From Mercurialis annua (taxonomy: Eukaryota; Streptophyta; Magnoliopsida; Malpighiales; Euphorbiaceae), in NCBI RefSeq assembly GCF_937616625.2, contig NC_065573.1, positions 10,741,001 through 10,805,000 on the forward strand: a stretch of 64,000 nt of DNA. Reading direction: 5' to 3'. This document shows positions 25,633 through 38,800 of this stretch, piece by piece. Position numbers and translations under genes: made by a program. Positions within the stretch are counted from its first letter, which is position 1; each line of letters starts with the position of its first letter. The notes below the pieces were generated by a model. That model did no database searches. It was not told the origin of the DNA and saw only the letters and a program-made list of their open reading frames with translations.

Positions 25633-25866
25633 AATGTTTAAGCAATAAACTTTATAAAGTAAAGCATCAGTAACACATAAGACCGACCCTCGACATTCCT
25701 ATAGATGAAGGTAGAAAATTTTGAAAACAAAAGATGATGTTTCAAAAGACAAGACTTGAATCCTAATTCCGCAGTAGATCCTATGACATGACAAAAAAAA
25801 CACTTAACATGCCTCAAAGCGATAAACACATAACATGCAATTATTTGGCCTTAGTTCGAAACTAAA

Positions 25867-25878
25867 GCTCTGATACCA
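25867..25878 (-). promoter_or_regulatory. Primer-binding site of element 1 (initiator Met tRNA type)
   Basis: In element sense TGGTATCAGAGC lies four bases (AAGT) after the 5' LTR. This sequence is complementary to the 3' end of plant initiator methionine tRNA and is the standard primer site of many plant LTR retrotransposons. Confidence 0.93.
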
Positions 25879-25882
25879 ACTT

Positions 25883-28865
25883 TGTCACGACCCAATTTCA
25901 TGGATCGCGACCGGCGCTAGGGTATGGGTAATGTTCGTACCAAAACCCGTAGCAAGCCTCGCGGATAACCTTATATACAAATAAACCTGCAAGAAAACCA
26001 CTGCTCGGGGGCAACCGAGACTCCAACCTAAGTCTAATAGTTTATACAACAGTTCTAATATCATAACTTGATAATAATCCGAAACTGTGAATCATGCCTC
26101 AAATATAATAATCCAATGTAACATGCCAAAGTATAATAATATAAAAGTCGTACCACCACGACAAACCAAAGTATAATAATCAAACACTATACTAGTTCTA
26201 CTGCGGTCTAAGAGTTTAAAACAACAGACTAGTTTTATTGACATAAAAACCTCCAAAAATCAAGAATCGGAGTGGACCAGCTTTCAAATCATAAACCTGG
26301 AAAATTTGGGAAAACAACGGGGTCAGATATACTGAGATGAGTTCGCAATACTATTTACATTTATTAAGTTTAAAACCCTTAAATCAAAATCTTTTATACT
26401 AATATAATATGATTATGGAAAACAGTATTGAAATGATCCCAGCGTAAGTATGACATAGCATACTGATAAACCCAGAGTGGACGGGAACATATCCTCGTCA
26501 TATACCAGCGTAAGCAAGACTTTAGTCTGCCGATCCCAGAGTACTTACCGGTGCACACAGTCTCGATACAAGCCTATCGAGCAGCTCGTTTCAATCCAGA
26601 TCCATAATCCGTAAAAACAGTTCAAAAGCATTTATAATATTAAAATACGATGCGGTACTTAATAAAGTGGTAAATAGCACTACAAACTCACTGCTTGCTT
26701 ATCCACGTGAAATCTTGGCAAACAGCTAACCCTGCGTAGACTCCGAAGCACGAGCATCCGACGGGTCTAAAACAATGTATAAGTTAAAATCCATACAACC
26801 CCTAACTCTAAGAATACTAGACACCACATAGGACTAGCATCTTGAACACAACCAAAGTACAACCCAAGTAAGGTAAACATCTATGTATCAAACAAACCAA
26901 AGAATTCATATCATTCACTTTAAACAATTTATGCAAGTTAGCTTAGATGAGTTCGTATCCATAAAAACAAAACCGAAGTCCTTTTCATAACTTAAATAGT
27001 TCTTTTAAACCAAAGAGTTTCCCAGAGTAGTGTGTTAGCCTTAATTGCAGTATAGCTCAACACAACATGTCGGGCGACACAAGTCTAACCCGACCCAACC
27101 ATAAGCCAAAGTGAAAACCAGAGTTTAAAACCAATCCTTAAATAAAACCAAAGTCATTTGAAAATAAGAACTCAATCCATAACTTAACAATGCCAACCTT
27201 AAAAGCAATAAATCATATAGCTTGCCAACATTTGACAAGTTTCACCCAAGGTATACATCACTTAAAAATGCCACCTTAAATTCAATTAATAGGATTTAAA
27301 AACCTTTTAAAGATTTAAACTCAAATCTAAAATATTAATTTAGATAGCCATATCACCTTTGTAAAATTCACCATAACTTATATACCATAACAACCACTGA
27401 TTTTTAAAACGACCCAAGGTAACTATCATTTTATAAATGTCCAAAATAGTTTATAAATTGTATTTCCAGCCATTAACAATTTGATCAAAATCAAAATTAA
27501 GCTAAAGCACTCAAATAATCAAATTTGGCAATTTTGCCGAAAATTGGCTAAACTAGCCAAACGATTCAAAACCAACAATCGATGAACCAAAATATGTTAC
27601 TACTGATTCAAAAACATCAAAACATCATATAGAAAATATTAGATCAGTAGATATAGCATTTGAAAACCATTTTGCAATCGTTGCGTTTAACTTTCGTAGA
27701 ATTGTCAATTTCGCAAATCGCAGAGATTTTACAACACAAACCAATTTCAATTCTCATTTACAAATAAAAACTTTTTATATCAGTAGCTATTGATATAAGA
27801 ACACTTAATAATCAATCAATTTGGATTCAACCATTTAAATAATTCATTAAACGAATCCAATTCGCACAAGTCTAGAAATCGCCTATTCATTGTTTAATTA
27901 CACCAATTCGTTATTGAATCATGCCAAACACTTTCCAAAACTTATAACATCAGATCATATATGTATAACCCATCATTTAATCATATAACATCAGTAGCTT
28001 AAACATAGCATATCAATAACGACGATTCAATCCATCAAAATCCTATATTATGTATTTCTAGGCAAAATCACACAACAACGAATCCATAAATCAATTAGGA
28101 GTAACAACATTACCTAAGAATGATGAACAAGATTATAATTGATGTATTAACCCAAGGTCCAAAGGGCTGGACCGAAATCAATTGGATCTACAAGCCACCA
28201 ACGAATAACACAACGTAGAAATCGCGTAGATCTTGCGAGTATGATGAAAAATCAAATTCTTAGCGTAATGAATCGCATCCGGACTTGTTAGAACAAAGGA
28301 AATGTGTATTGTATATGAATATATTCGTTTTAGGGTTTGTGGAAAAGAAAAGGGGGCTGCTCACATGAAAATATGGGTCTACTTATAGACTTATACGGGC
28401 TTTACATGGGCTTTGATAAAAACCACGATTTAATTATCATTTTGAGAGTTAGAAGCATCCAAAAAACGTGAAAATTTAACACATGCTAGAATATACTCTT
28501 ATGAACAACATATCAAAATATGGGCCTGATCCGATATTTCAATTGGGAGATATCAACGTTTTACTAAAACAAGGCAGTTCTGGAAAACATGCGAATGCTG
28601 TTTTGATATATACCCGAAAATAAATCGAATCAACATCAAACACATACGAGATCATGGGACACATATAAGACACTCAAAAAGACACAACCAAGGTATCACA
28701 AGTGTTACTCCTAACATATAACCATTCAGAATCAAGTTCAGAATCAAGTTCGAAACATAACAAGAAAAATGTTGAAATGCAAAATAACAACGAATGCAAG
28801 AAAACAACCAATTTGTAACGGATAACCAAACTGACAAATCAAGTTTGAAAACACGGGGTATTACA
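25883..28865 (-). repeat. 5' LTR of element 1
   Basis: A 2983-bp long terminal repeat, the right copy in the window and 5' in element sense, so it should drive transcription of the element toward lower coordinates. It differs from 18338-21320 at about 15 positions, for example ACCCGTAG versus ACACGTAG near the outer end. The alternating motif block is at 26439-26542. No protein-coding gene is seen in it. Confidence 0.95.
28379..28388 (-). promoter_or_regulatory. Probable TATA box of the 5' LTR of element 1
   Basis: In element sense CTATAAGTAG. Upstream in sense are AAAGCCCATG and GGGCCTGATC; downstream are a pyrimidine-rich stretch and ACAAACCCTAAAAC, a telo-box-like motif frequent in plant 5' leaders. 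The 3' LTR has the same site at 20834-20843. Start-site use is inferred. Confidence 0.5.
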
Positions 28866-31800
28866 AAAAAGGTGAAACACTTTGATTTGTTTCGTAATGT
28901 TTGTAAACGTTCGACTGAAATTGCTAAAAAGGTTAAACGTTTGGTTTTGTTTCGTAAATTTGCAATAGTTTGGCTTAAATCGCTAAAAATGTGAAACATT
29001 TGGATTTGTTTCATAACGTTTGGCATAAATCGCTAAAAAGTTGAAACGTTTGGATTTGTCTCGTAACGTTTTAAACATTTGGCATAAATCGCTAAAATGG
29101 TGAAACGTTTTGCTTTGTTTCGTAACGTTTGTAAACATTTGGCTCAAATCTCTAAAAAGGTGCAATGTTTGTATTTGTTTTGTACCGGTTGTAAATGTTT
29201 GGCTTAAATCGCTAAAAAGGTGAAATGTTTGGATTTGTTTCGTAATGTTTGTAAACGTTTGGCTTAAATTGCTAAAAAGGTGAAACACTTGGATTTGTTT
29301 CGGAACGTTATAAACATTTCGCTTAAATCGTTAAATGGTGAAACGCTTTGATTTGTTTAGTAACGTTTGTAAACATTTGGCTTAAATCGCAAAAAAGGTG
29401 AAACGTTTTGATTTGTTTCGTACCGTTTATAAATATTTGTCTTATATCGGTAAAAAGGTGAAATGTTTGGATTTGTTTAGTAATGTTTGTAAACGTTTGG
29501 CTTAAATTGCTAAAAAGGTGAAACGCTTGGATTTGTTTCGAAACATTTGTAAACATTTGGCTTAAATTGCTAAAATGGTGAAACGCTTGGATTTGTTTCG
29601 TTACGTTTGTAAAAATTTGGCTTAAATTGCTAAAAAGGTGAAACGCTTGGTTTTTGTTTCGTAACGTTTGCAAACGTTTGACTTAAATTGCAAAAAATAT
29701 GAAACGTTTGGATTTGTTTCGTAACGTTTGTAAAAGTTTGGCTTTATTCGCTAAAAAAGGGAAACGTTTGGATTTGTTTTGTAACGTTTGGCATAAATCG
29801 CTAAAAAGGTGAAACGTTTGGATTTGTTTCGTAACGTTTTAAACATTTGGCTTAAATTGCTAAAATGGGGAAACGTTTGGATTTGTTTCGTAACGTTTGT
29901 AAACGTTTGGCTTAAATTGCTAAAAATGTGAAACGTTTGGATTTGTTTCATAACGTTTGTAAAAGTTTGTCTTCAATCGCTGAAAAGGTGAAACTTTTGG
30001 ATTTGTTTTGAAACGTTTGGCGTAAATCGCTAAAAAGGTGAAATGTTTGGTTTTGTTTCGTAACGTTTGTAAATGTTCGGCTTATATCGCTAAAAAGGTG
30101 AAACGTTTGGATTTGCTTTGCAACGTTTGTCAACGTTTGGCTTAAACTGCTAAAAAGAAGAAAGGCTTGGATTTATTTCGTAACGTTTGTAAACGTTTAA
30201 CTTATATTGCTAAAAAGGTGAAACGCGTGGATTTTTTTATAACGTTTGTAAACGTTTGGCTTAAATTTCTTAAAAGGTGAAATGCTTGGATTTGTTTTGT
30301 AACGTTTGGCTTAAATTGCTAAAAAGGCAAAACGTTTGGCTAAAATTGTTAAAAAAGTGAAACGTTTGGATTTGTTTTGTAACGTTTATAAACGTTTGGC
30401 ATAAATCACTAAAAAGGTGAAATGTTTGGATTTTTTTCGTAACGTTTTAAACGTTTGGCTTAAATCGATAAAATGGTGGAATTTTTGGATTTGTTTCGTA
30501 ACATTTGTAAACGTTTGGCTTAAATTGCAAAAAAGGTGAAACGCTTGGATTTGTTTCGTAACTTTTGTAAACGTTTGGCTTAAATTACTAAAAAGGTGAA
30601 ATGCTAGAATTTGTTTCAGAACGTTTGTAAACATTTGGCTTAAATTGCTAAAAATGTGAAACGCTTGGATTTGTTTCGTAACGTTTGTAAACTATTGGCT
30701 TAAATTGCTAAAAAGGTGAAACGTTTTGATTTGTTTCGTAACATTTTAAACGTTTGGTTTTGTTTCGTAACGGTTGTAAACGTACGGCTTAAATCGCTAA
30801 AATGTGAAACATTTGTATTTGTTTCGTAACGTTTGTAAATGTTTGGTATAAATTGCTAAAAAGGTTAAACATTTGGATTTGTTTCGTAACGTTTGTAAAT
30901 GTTTGGCTTAATTTGCTTAAAACGTGAAAGGTTTGGATTTGTTTTGTAACCTTTGTAAACGTTTCTCTCAAATCACTAAAAAGGTGAAACATTTGATTTT
31001 GTTTCATAACATTTGTAAATGTTTGGCTTACATCACTAAAAAGGTGAAACGTTTGGATTTGTTTCGTAACGTCTGTAAACATTTTGCTTAAATTGCTAAA
31101 AAGGTGACACGTTTGGATTTGTTTCGTAACCTTTGTAAACGTTTGGTTTAAATCGCTAAAAAGGTGAAACGTTTGGATTTGTTTCGTAACGTTTGGCTTA
31201 ATTCGCTAAAAAGGTGACACCTTTGGATTTGTTTCGTAACCTTTGTAAATGTTTGGCTTAAATCGCTAAAAAGGTGAAACGTTTGGATTTGTTTCACAAC
31301 GTTTATAAACGTTGGGCTTAAATCGCAAAAAAGGTGAAACGGTTGGATTTGTTCCGTAACGTTTGAAAACGTTCGGCTTAAATCGTAAAAAATGTGAAAC
31401 GTTTGGTTTTTTTCGTAACATTTATAAATGTTCGTCTTAAATTTCTAAAAAGGGAAAACGTTAAGATTTGTTTCATAACGTTTATAAACGTTTGGATGAA
31501 ATTGCTAAAAATGTGAAACGTTTGGATTTGTTTACTAACTTTTGTAAATGTTTGGTTTAAATTGCTAAAAAGGTGCAACGCTTGGATTTGATTCGTAACG
31601 TTTGGCTTAAATTTCTAAAAAGTAGAAATTCTTGGATTTGTTTCGTAACGTTTGTAAATGTTTGGCTTAAATTGCTAAATAGGTGAAACGCTTGGTTTTG
31701 TTTCGTAACGTTTGTTAAGGTTTGGCTTAAATCGCTAAAAATGTGAAACGTTTCGATTTGTTTCGTAACGTATTAAACGTTTGGTTTTGTTTCGTAACGT

Positions 31801-32640
31801 TTGGCTTATATCGCTAAAAAGGTGAAACGCTTGGATTTGTTTTGTAACGTTTGTGAAATTTTGGCTTAAATTGCTAAAAAGGTGAAATGTTTGGATTTGT
31901 TTCGTAACATTTTGTAAACGTTTGGCTTAAATCGCTAAAAAGGTGAAACGTTTGGATTTGTTTCGTTACGCTTGTATACGTTTGGCTTAATTGCTAAAAA
32001 GGGGAAACGTTTACATTTGCTTCGTAATGTTTGTAAACATTTGGCTTATATCGCTAAAAAGGTGAAACGTTTAGATATGTTTCGTAACGTTTGTAAACAG
32101 TTGGCTTAATTTGCTAAAAAGGTGAAACGTTTGGTTTTGTTTCGTAACGTTTGTAAACGTTCGGCTTAAATAGCTAAAAAGGTAAAACGTTTGGATTTGT
32201 TTCGTAACGTTAGTAAACGTTTGGCTTAAATTGCTAAGAAGGTGAAACGCTTTGATTTGTTTCGGAACGTTTGTAAACATTTGGCTTAAATTGCTAAAAA
32301 GATGAAATGCTTGGATTTGTTTCATAAAGTTTGTAAACGTTTGGCTTAAATTGCTAAAAAGGTGAAATGCTTAGTTTTGTTCGTAAAGTTTGTAAACGTT
32401 TGCCATAAATTGCTAAAAAGGTTAAACGTTTGGATTTGTTTCGTAATGTTTGTAAATGTTTGGCTTAAATTGCTAAAAAGGTGACATGTTAAGATTTGTT
32501 TCGTAACCTTTGTAAACGTTTTGCTCAAATTGCTAAAAAGGTGAAACATTTGGTTTTGTTTCCTAACCTTTGTAAATGTTTGGCTTACATCGCTAAAAAG
32601 GTGAAATGTTTGGATTTGTTTCGTAACGTCTGTATACGTT

Positions 32641-32880
32641 TTGCTTAAATCGCTAAAAAGGTGACACGTTTGGATTTGTTTCGTAACCTTTGTAAACATT
32701 TGGCTTAAATCGCTAAAAAGGTGAAACGTTTGGATTTGTTTCGTAACGTTTGTAAACGTTTGGCTTAAATCGCTAAAAAGGTGACACGTTTGGATTTGTT
32801 TCGTAACCTTTGTAAACATTTGGCTTAAATCGCTAAAAAGGTGAAACGTTTGGATTTGTTTCACAACATTTGTAAACGTT
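32641..32880 (+). repeat. Near-perfect 120-bp dimer duplication
   Basis: Bases 32647-32760 are repeated at 32767-32880 almost without change. The pair consists of one monomer with GTGACACGTTTGG and AACCTTTGTAAACATTTGG and one consensus monomer. This is a recent duplication at dimer scale. Confidence 0.88.
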
Positions 32881-35800
32881 TGTCTTAAATCGCTAAAAAG
32901 GTGAAACTGTTGGATTTGTTCCATAACGTTTGATAACGTTTGGCTTAAATCGCAAAAAAGGTGAAACGTTTAGGTTTGTTTCGTAGCGTTTGTAAACGTT
33001 CGGCTTTAATTGCAAAAAAGGTGAAACATTTGGTTTTGTTTCGTAACATTTATAAACGTTTGGCTTAAATTGCTAAAAAGGGAAAACGTTTGGATTTGTT
33101 TTGTATTGTTTGTAAATGTTTGTCTGAAATTGCTAAATATGTGAAACGTTTGGATTTGTTTCGTAACGTTTGTAAACGTTTTGTTTAAATTGATAAAGAG
33201 GTGCAATGCTTGGATTTGATTCGTAATGTTTGTAAACGTTTGGCATAAATTACTAAAAAGTTAAAACTCTTGGATTTGTTTCGAAAAGTTTGTAAATGTT
33301 TGGCTTAAATTGCTAAATAGGTTAAACGCTTGGTTTTGTTTCGTAACGTTTGTAAAGTTTTGGCTTAAATCGCTAAAAATGGGAAACGTTTCGATTTGTT
33401 TTGTAACATATTAAACGTTTGGTTTTGTTTCGTACCGTTTGGCCTAATTCGCAAAAAAGGTAAAACATTTGGATTTGTTTTGTAACGTTTGTGAAATTTT
33501 GGCTTAAGTTGCTAAAAAGGTGAAACATTTGGATTTGTTTCGTAACATTTTGTAAACGTTTGTCTTAAATCGCTAAAAAGGTGTAACGTTTGGATTTGTT
33601 TTGCTACGCTTGTATACGTTTTGCTAAATAGCTAAAAAGGTAAAACGCTTGGATTTTTTCGTAACGTTTGTAAACGTTTGGCTTAAATTGCTAAGAAGGT
33701 GAAACGCGTTGATTTGTTTCTGAACGTTTGTGAACGTTTGGCTTAAATTGCTAAAAAGATGAAATGCTTTCATTTGTTTCGTAACGTTTGTAAACGTTTG
33801 GCTTAAATTGCTAAAAAGGTGAAACGCTTGGTTTTGTTTCGTAACGTTTGTAAACGTTTGGCTTAAATTGCTAATAAGGTGAAACATTTGGATTTGTTTC
33901 GTAACGTTTCTAAACGTTTGGCTTAAATTCCTAAAAAGGTGAAACGTTTGGATTTGTTTTGTAACATTTGTAAACGTTTGGCTTAAATTGCTAAAACGGT
34001 AAAACGCTTCGATTTGTTTCGTAACGTTTGTAAACGTTTGGCTTATATTGCTAAAAAGGTGAAACACTTTGATTTGTTTCGGAACATTTGTAAACGTTTG
34101 GCTTAAATTGCTAAAAAGATGAAATGCCTAAATTTGTTTTATAACGTTTGTAAACGTTTGGCTTAAATTGCTAAAAAGGTGAAACGCTTTGTTTTGTTTC
34201 GTAACGTTTGTATAGGTTTGGCTTAAAACGCTAAAAATGTGAAACGTTTGGATTTGTTTCGTAACGTTTTAAACGTTTGGTTTTGTTTCGTAACTATTGG
34301 CTTAAATCGCTAAAAAGGTGAAACGTTTGGATTTGTTTCGTAAAGTTTGTAAAATTTTGGCTTAAATTGCTAAAAAGGTGAAACGTTTCGATTTGTTGAA
34401 TAACATCTTGTAAATGTTTGGCTTAAATCATTAAAAAGGTGAAACGTTTGGATTTGTTTCGTTACGTTTGTATATTTTTGGCTTAAATCGCTAAAAAGGT
34501 GAAACGTATGGATTTGTTTTGTAACGTTCGTAAATGATTGGCTTAAATCGCTAAAGAGGTGAAAAGTTTGGATTTGTTTTATAACGTTTGTAAACGTTTG
34601 TCTTAAATCGCTAAAAAGGTGAAATGTTTGGATTTGTTTCGTAACGTTTGTAAACGTTTGGTTTAAATTGCTAAATAGGTGAAACACTCGGATTTGTTTC
34701 GTAAAGTTTGGCTTAAATTACTAAAAAGGTGAAACACTTGGATTTGTTTCGTAACGTTTGTAAACGTTTGGCTTAAATTGCTAAAAAGGTGAAACATTTG
34801 GATTTGTTTCATAATCTTTGTAAATGTTTTGCTTAAATCGCTAAAAATGGGGAAATGTTTAGATTTGTTTCGTGACTTTTGTAAACGTTTGGCTTAAATC
34901 GATAAAAATGTGAAACGTTTGGATTTTTTTTGTAACGTTTTAAACATTTGGTTTTGTTTCAGAACGTTTGGCTTAAATTGCCAAAAAGGTGAAACGTTTG
35001 GATTTATTTCGTAACGTTTGTAAATGTTGGCTTAAATCGCTAAAAAGGCAAAACATTTGGATTTGTTTCGTAACGTTTGTAAACGTTTGGCTTCAATCAC
35101 TAAAAAGGTTAAACGTTTGGATTTTTTTCGTAACGTTTGTAAACATTTGGCATAAATCGCTAAAAAGGTGAAATGTTTGGATTTGTTTCGTAACGTTTTA
35201 AACGTTTTGCTTAAATCGCTAAAATGTGGAAACGCTTGGTTTTGTTTCGTGACGTTTGTAAACGTTCGGCTTAAATCGCTAAAAAACGTGAAACGTTTGG
35301 TTTTGTTTCGTAATGTTTGTTAATGTTTGGCTTAAATTGCTAAAAAGGTGAAACGCTTGGATTTGTTTCGTAAAGTTTGTAAACGTTGTGCTTAAATTAC
35401 TAAAAAGGTGAAACGCTCAAATTTGTTTCGGAACGTTTGTAGACGTTTGGCTTATATTTTCTAAAAAGGTGAAACGCTTGGATTTTTTTCGTAACGTTTA
35501 GTTTAAATTGCTAAATAGGTGAAACACTTAGTTTGTTTTGTAACGTTTGTTAGGGTTTTTCTTAAATCACTAAAAATATAAAACGTTTGGTTTTGTTTCG
35601 TAACATTTTAAATGTTTGCTATTATTTCGTAACTTTTGTAAACGTTTGGCTTAAATCGCTAAGAAGGGGAAACGGTTGGATTTGTTTCGTAACGTTTGTA
35701 AACATTAGGCTTAAATTGCTAAAAAGGCGAAACATTTGGATTTGTTTCATAATGTTTGTAAACTTTTGGTTTAAATCACTAAAAAGGGGAAACGTTTGGA

Positions 35801-38800
35801 TTTTTTTCGTAACGTTTGTAAACGTTTGGCTTAAATTGCTAAAAAGGAGAAACGTTTGAAATTTCGTAACGTTTGTAAACGTTTGACTTAAATTGCTAAA
35901 AACGTGAAACGTTGGATTTGTTTCCTAACGTTTGTAAACGTTTGGCTAAAAATGTTAAAAAGGTGAAACGTTTAGATTTGTTTCGAAACGTTTTAAACGT
36001 TTGGATTTGTCTCGTAACGTTTTAAACGTTTGGTTTTGTTTCGTAACATTTGTAAACATTCGGCTTAAATCGCTAAAAAGGTTAAACGTTTTTATTTGTT
36101 CCATAACGTTTGTAAACGTTTGGCTTAAATTGCTACAAAGGTGAAACGTTTGGATTTGTTTGGTAGCGTTTGTAAACGTTTTGCTTAAATTGCTAAAAAG
36201 GTGACACGTTTGGATTTGTTTCTTAACCTTTTTCAACGTTTGGCTTAATCGCTAAAAAGGTGACACATTTGGATTTGTTTCATAACCTTTGTAAAGGTTT
36301 GGCTTAAATCGCGAAAAAGGTGAAACATTTGGATTTGTTTCATAACATTTGTAATCGTTGGCTTAAATCGCTAAAAAGGTGAAACGTTTGGATTTGTTTC
36401 GTAACATTTGTAAACGTTTGGCTTAAATCGCTAAAAAGGTGAAACATTTGGATTTGTTTCACAACGTTTGCAAACGTTTGGCTTAAATCGCTAAAAAGGT
36501 GAAACGTTTGGAATTGTTTCGTAATATTTGTAAATGTTCGGCTAAAATTGCTAAAAAGGTGAAACGTTTAGATTTGTTCCGTAACGTTTGTAAACGTTCG
36601 GCTTAAATCGAAAAAAAGGTGATACATTTAGATTTGTTCCGGAACGTTTGCAAACGTTCGGCTTAAATTGCAAAAAAGGTGAAACGTTTAGATTTGTTTC
36701 GTAACGTTTGTAAACGATCGTCTTAAAACGCTTATACGTTGTGCTTAAATCGCTGAAAAGGCGAAACGTTTGGATTTATTTCATAATGTTTGTAAACGTT
36801 CGACATAAGTTGCTAAAAAGGAGAATCGTTTGGGTTTGTTCCATAACGTTTGAAAACGTTTGGCTTAAATCGCTAAAAAGGTGAAACGTTTGGTTTTGTT
36901 TCGTAACGTGTTCGGCTTAAATTGCTAAAAATGTGAAACGTTTAGATTTGTTTCGTAACGTTTTAAAGGTTTGGCTTAAGTTGCTAAAAAGATGAGACGC
37001 TTGGATTTGATTCGTAACGTTTGTAAACGTTTGGCTTAAATTGCTTAAAATGTGAAACATTTGAATTATTTTCAGAACGTTTGTAAACGTTTGGTTTAAG
37101 TTGCTAAAATGGTGAAACGTTTGGCTTAAATTGCTAAAAAGGTGAAACGTTTGGATTTGTTTTGTATCCTTTGTAAACATTTTGCTTAAATTGCTAAAAA
37201 GGTGACACATTTGGATTCGTTTCGTTACCTTTGTAAACGTTTGGCTTAAATCGCTAAAAAGGTGAAACGTTTGGATTTGTTTTGTGACGTTTGTAATCAT
37301 TTGGCTTAAATCGCTAAAAAGGTGAAACGTTTGGATTTATTCTGTAACGTTTGAAAACGTTTGGCTTAAATCGGAAAAAAGGGGAAACGTTATGTTTTTT
37401 TTTTATCGTTTGTAATCGTTTGGCTTATATCGAAAAAAAGGTGAAACGTTTGGATTTGTTTAGTAATGTTTGTAAACATTCGGCTTAAATCGCTAAAAAG
37501 GTGAAACGTTTGGATTTGTTTCGTAACGTTTTTAAACATTTGGTTTAAATTGCTAAAAATGTGAAACGTTTGGATTTGTTTCGTAACGTTTTAAACGTTT
37601 GGTTTAAATTGAGAAAAAGTTTAAACGCTTGGATTTGTTTGTAACGTTTGTAAACGTTTTGGCTTATATTGCTAAAAAGTTGAAACGCTTGGATTTGTTT
37701 CGTAACGTTTGTAAACGTTTGGCTTAAATAGCTAAAAATGGGAAACGTTTTCATTTGTTTCGTAACATTTCTAAACGTTTGGCTTAAGTTCCTAAAAAGG
37801 TGAAACGTTTGGTTTTGTTTCGTAATGTTTGTAAACGTTCGGCTTAAATTGCTAAAAAGGTGAAACTTTTCGTAACGTTTGTCAACGTTTGGCTTAAAAT
37901 ACTAAAAAGGTGAAACGCTTGGATTTGTTTCGTAATGTTTGTATACACTTGGCTTGAATCGCTAAAAAGGTGAAACGTTTGGATTTGTTTCGTAACGTTT
38001 GTAAACGTTTGGCTTCAATCGCTAAAAAGGTGAAACGTTTGGTTTTGTTTCGTAACGTTTGTAAACGTTTGGCATAAATTGCTAAAAAGTTGAAATGTTT
38101 GGATTTGTTTCGTAACATTTTAAACGTTTTGCTTAAATCGCTAAAATGGGAAAACGTTTGGATTTGTTTCGTAACTTTTGTAAACGTTTGACATAAATTG
38201 CTGAAAAGGTGAAATGTTTGGTTTTGTTTCGTAAAATTTGTAAACGTTCGGCTTAAATCGCTAAAAATGTGAAACGTTTGGATTTGTTTCGTAACGTTTG
38301 TAAACGTTTGGCTTAAATTGCTAAACAGGGAAACACTTGGATTTGTTTCGTAACATTTGTAAATGTTTGGCTTCAATTACTAAAAAGGTGAAACCCTTAT
38401 ATTTGTTTCGGAATGTTCGTAAACGTTTCGATTAAATTGCTAAAAAGGTGAGACATTTGGATTTGTTTCGTAGCGTTTGTAAACATTTGCCTTACATCGC
38501 TGAAAAGGTGAAACGTTTGGATTTGCTTCGTACCGTTTGTACGTGTTTGGCTTAAATCGCTAAAAAGGTGAAACGTTTGGATTTGTTTCGTAACGTTTGT
38601 AAACATTTGGCTTAAATTGCTAAAAAGGTGAAACACTTGGTTTTGTTTTGTAACGTTTGTAAGGGTTTGGCTTAAATCTCTAAAAATATGAAACTTTTTG
38701 ATTTGTTTCGTAACGTTTTAAACGTTTGGTTTCGTCTCGTAACTTTTGTAAACGTTTTGCTTAAATCGGTAAAAAGGTGAAACGTTTGGACTTGTTTTGT

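Larger units (their letters stand above)
21334..25866 (-). other. Non-coding internal region of element 1
   Basis: AT-rich sequence with only short, unrecognised open frames. Parts match the internal region of element 2 in reverse complement, for example 23486-23546 with 42959-43019 and about 23930-23985 with about 42455-42525. It contains two short tandem arrays (21671-21849 and 25497-25632). A motif near 24735-24800 (CCGAGTCATTACAACTA, then GGTGACCCAAGTTAAACTCG) is shared with element 2. No reverse transcriptase YxDD-like or zinc-knuckle motif was recognised on either strand. Confidence 0.75.
18338..28865 (-). mobile_element. LTR retrotransposon 1, complete but non-autonomous (LARD-like, Ty3/gypsy-type ends)
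   Basis: A 10528-bp element inserted in the satellite. Both LTRs are 2983 bp (18338-21320 and 25883-28865), begin TG and end CA, and are flanked by AAAAA (18333-18337 and 28866-28870). The minus-strand sense follows from the primer-binding site (25867-25878) next to the right LTR and the polypurine tract (21321-21333) next to the left LTR. The internal region is only 4562 bp. I see no gag, protease, reverse transcriptase, RNase H or integrase frame; the longest frames are 60-124 aa and unrecognisable. It therefore looks non-autonomous and dependent on enzymes from elsewhere. The Ty3/gypsy assignment rests on the ends, including the ATTCGAGGACGAATTTTTTT-like sequence just before the polypurine tract, which I recall from plant gypsy elements. 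Lineage is inference. Identical LTR lengths and about 15 differences suggest recent insertion. Confidence 0.92.

Noticed and set aside
28652..29026. 124-aa minus-strand frame running from the satellite into the LTR of element 1
   Set aside because: It is a chance fusion of a satellite frame with LTR sequence across the insertion junction. The LTR part recurs at 21107-21292 without recognisable similarity.
32701..32760. CENP-B box in the monomer
   Set aside because: TTCGTAACGTTTG lacks the required A and CGGG core of the CENP-B box. Centromere identity cannot be claimed from this sequence.
32346..32924. 192-aa repetitive frame as a coiled-coil or surface repeat protein
   Set aside because: Same periodic satellite frame. 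Neighbouring monomers break it with stops and frameshifts, without any sign of selection to keep it open.
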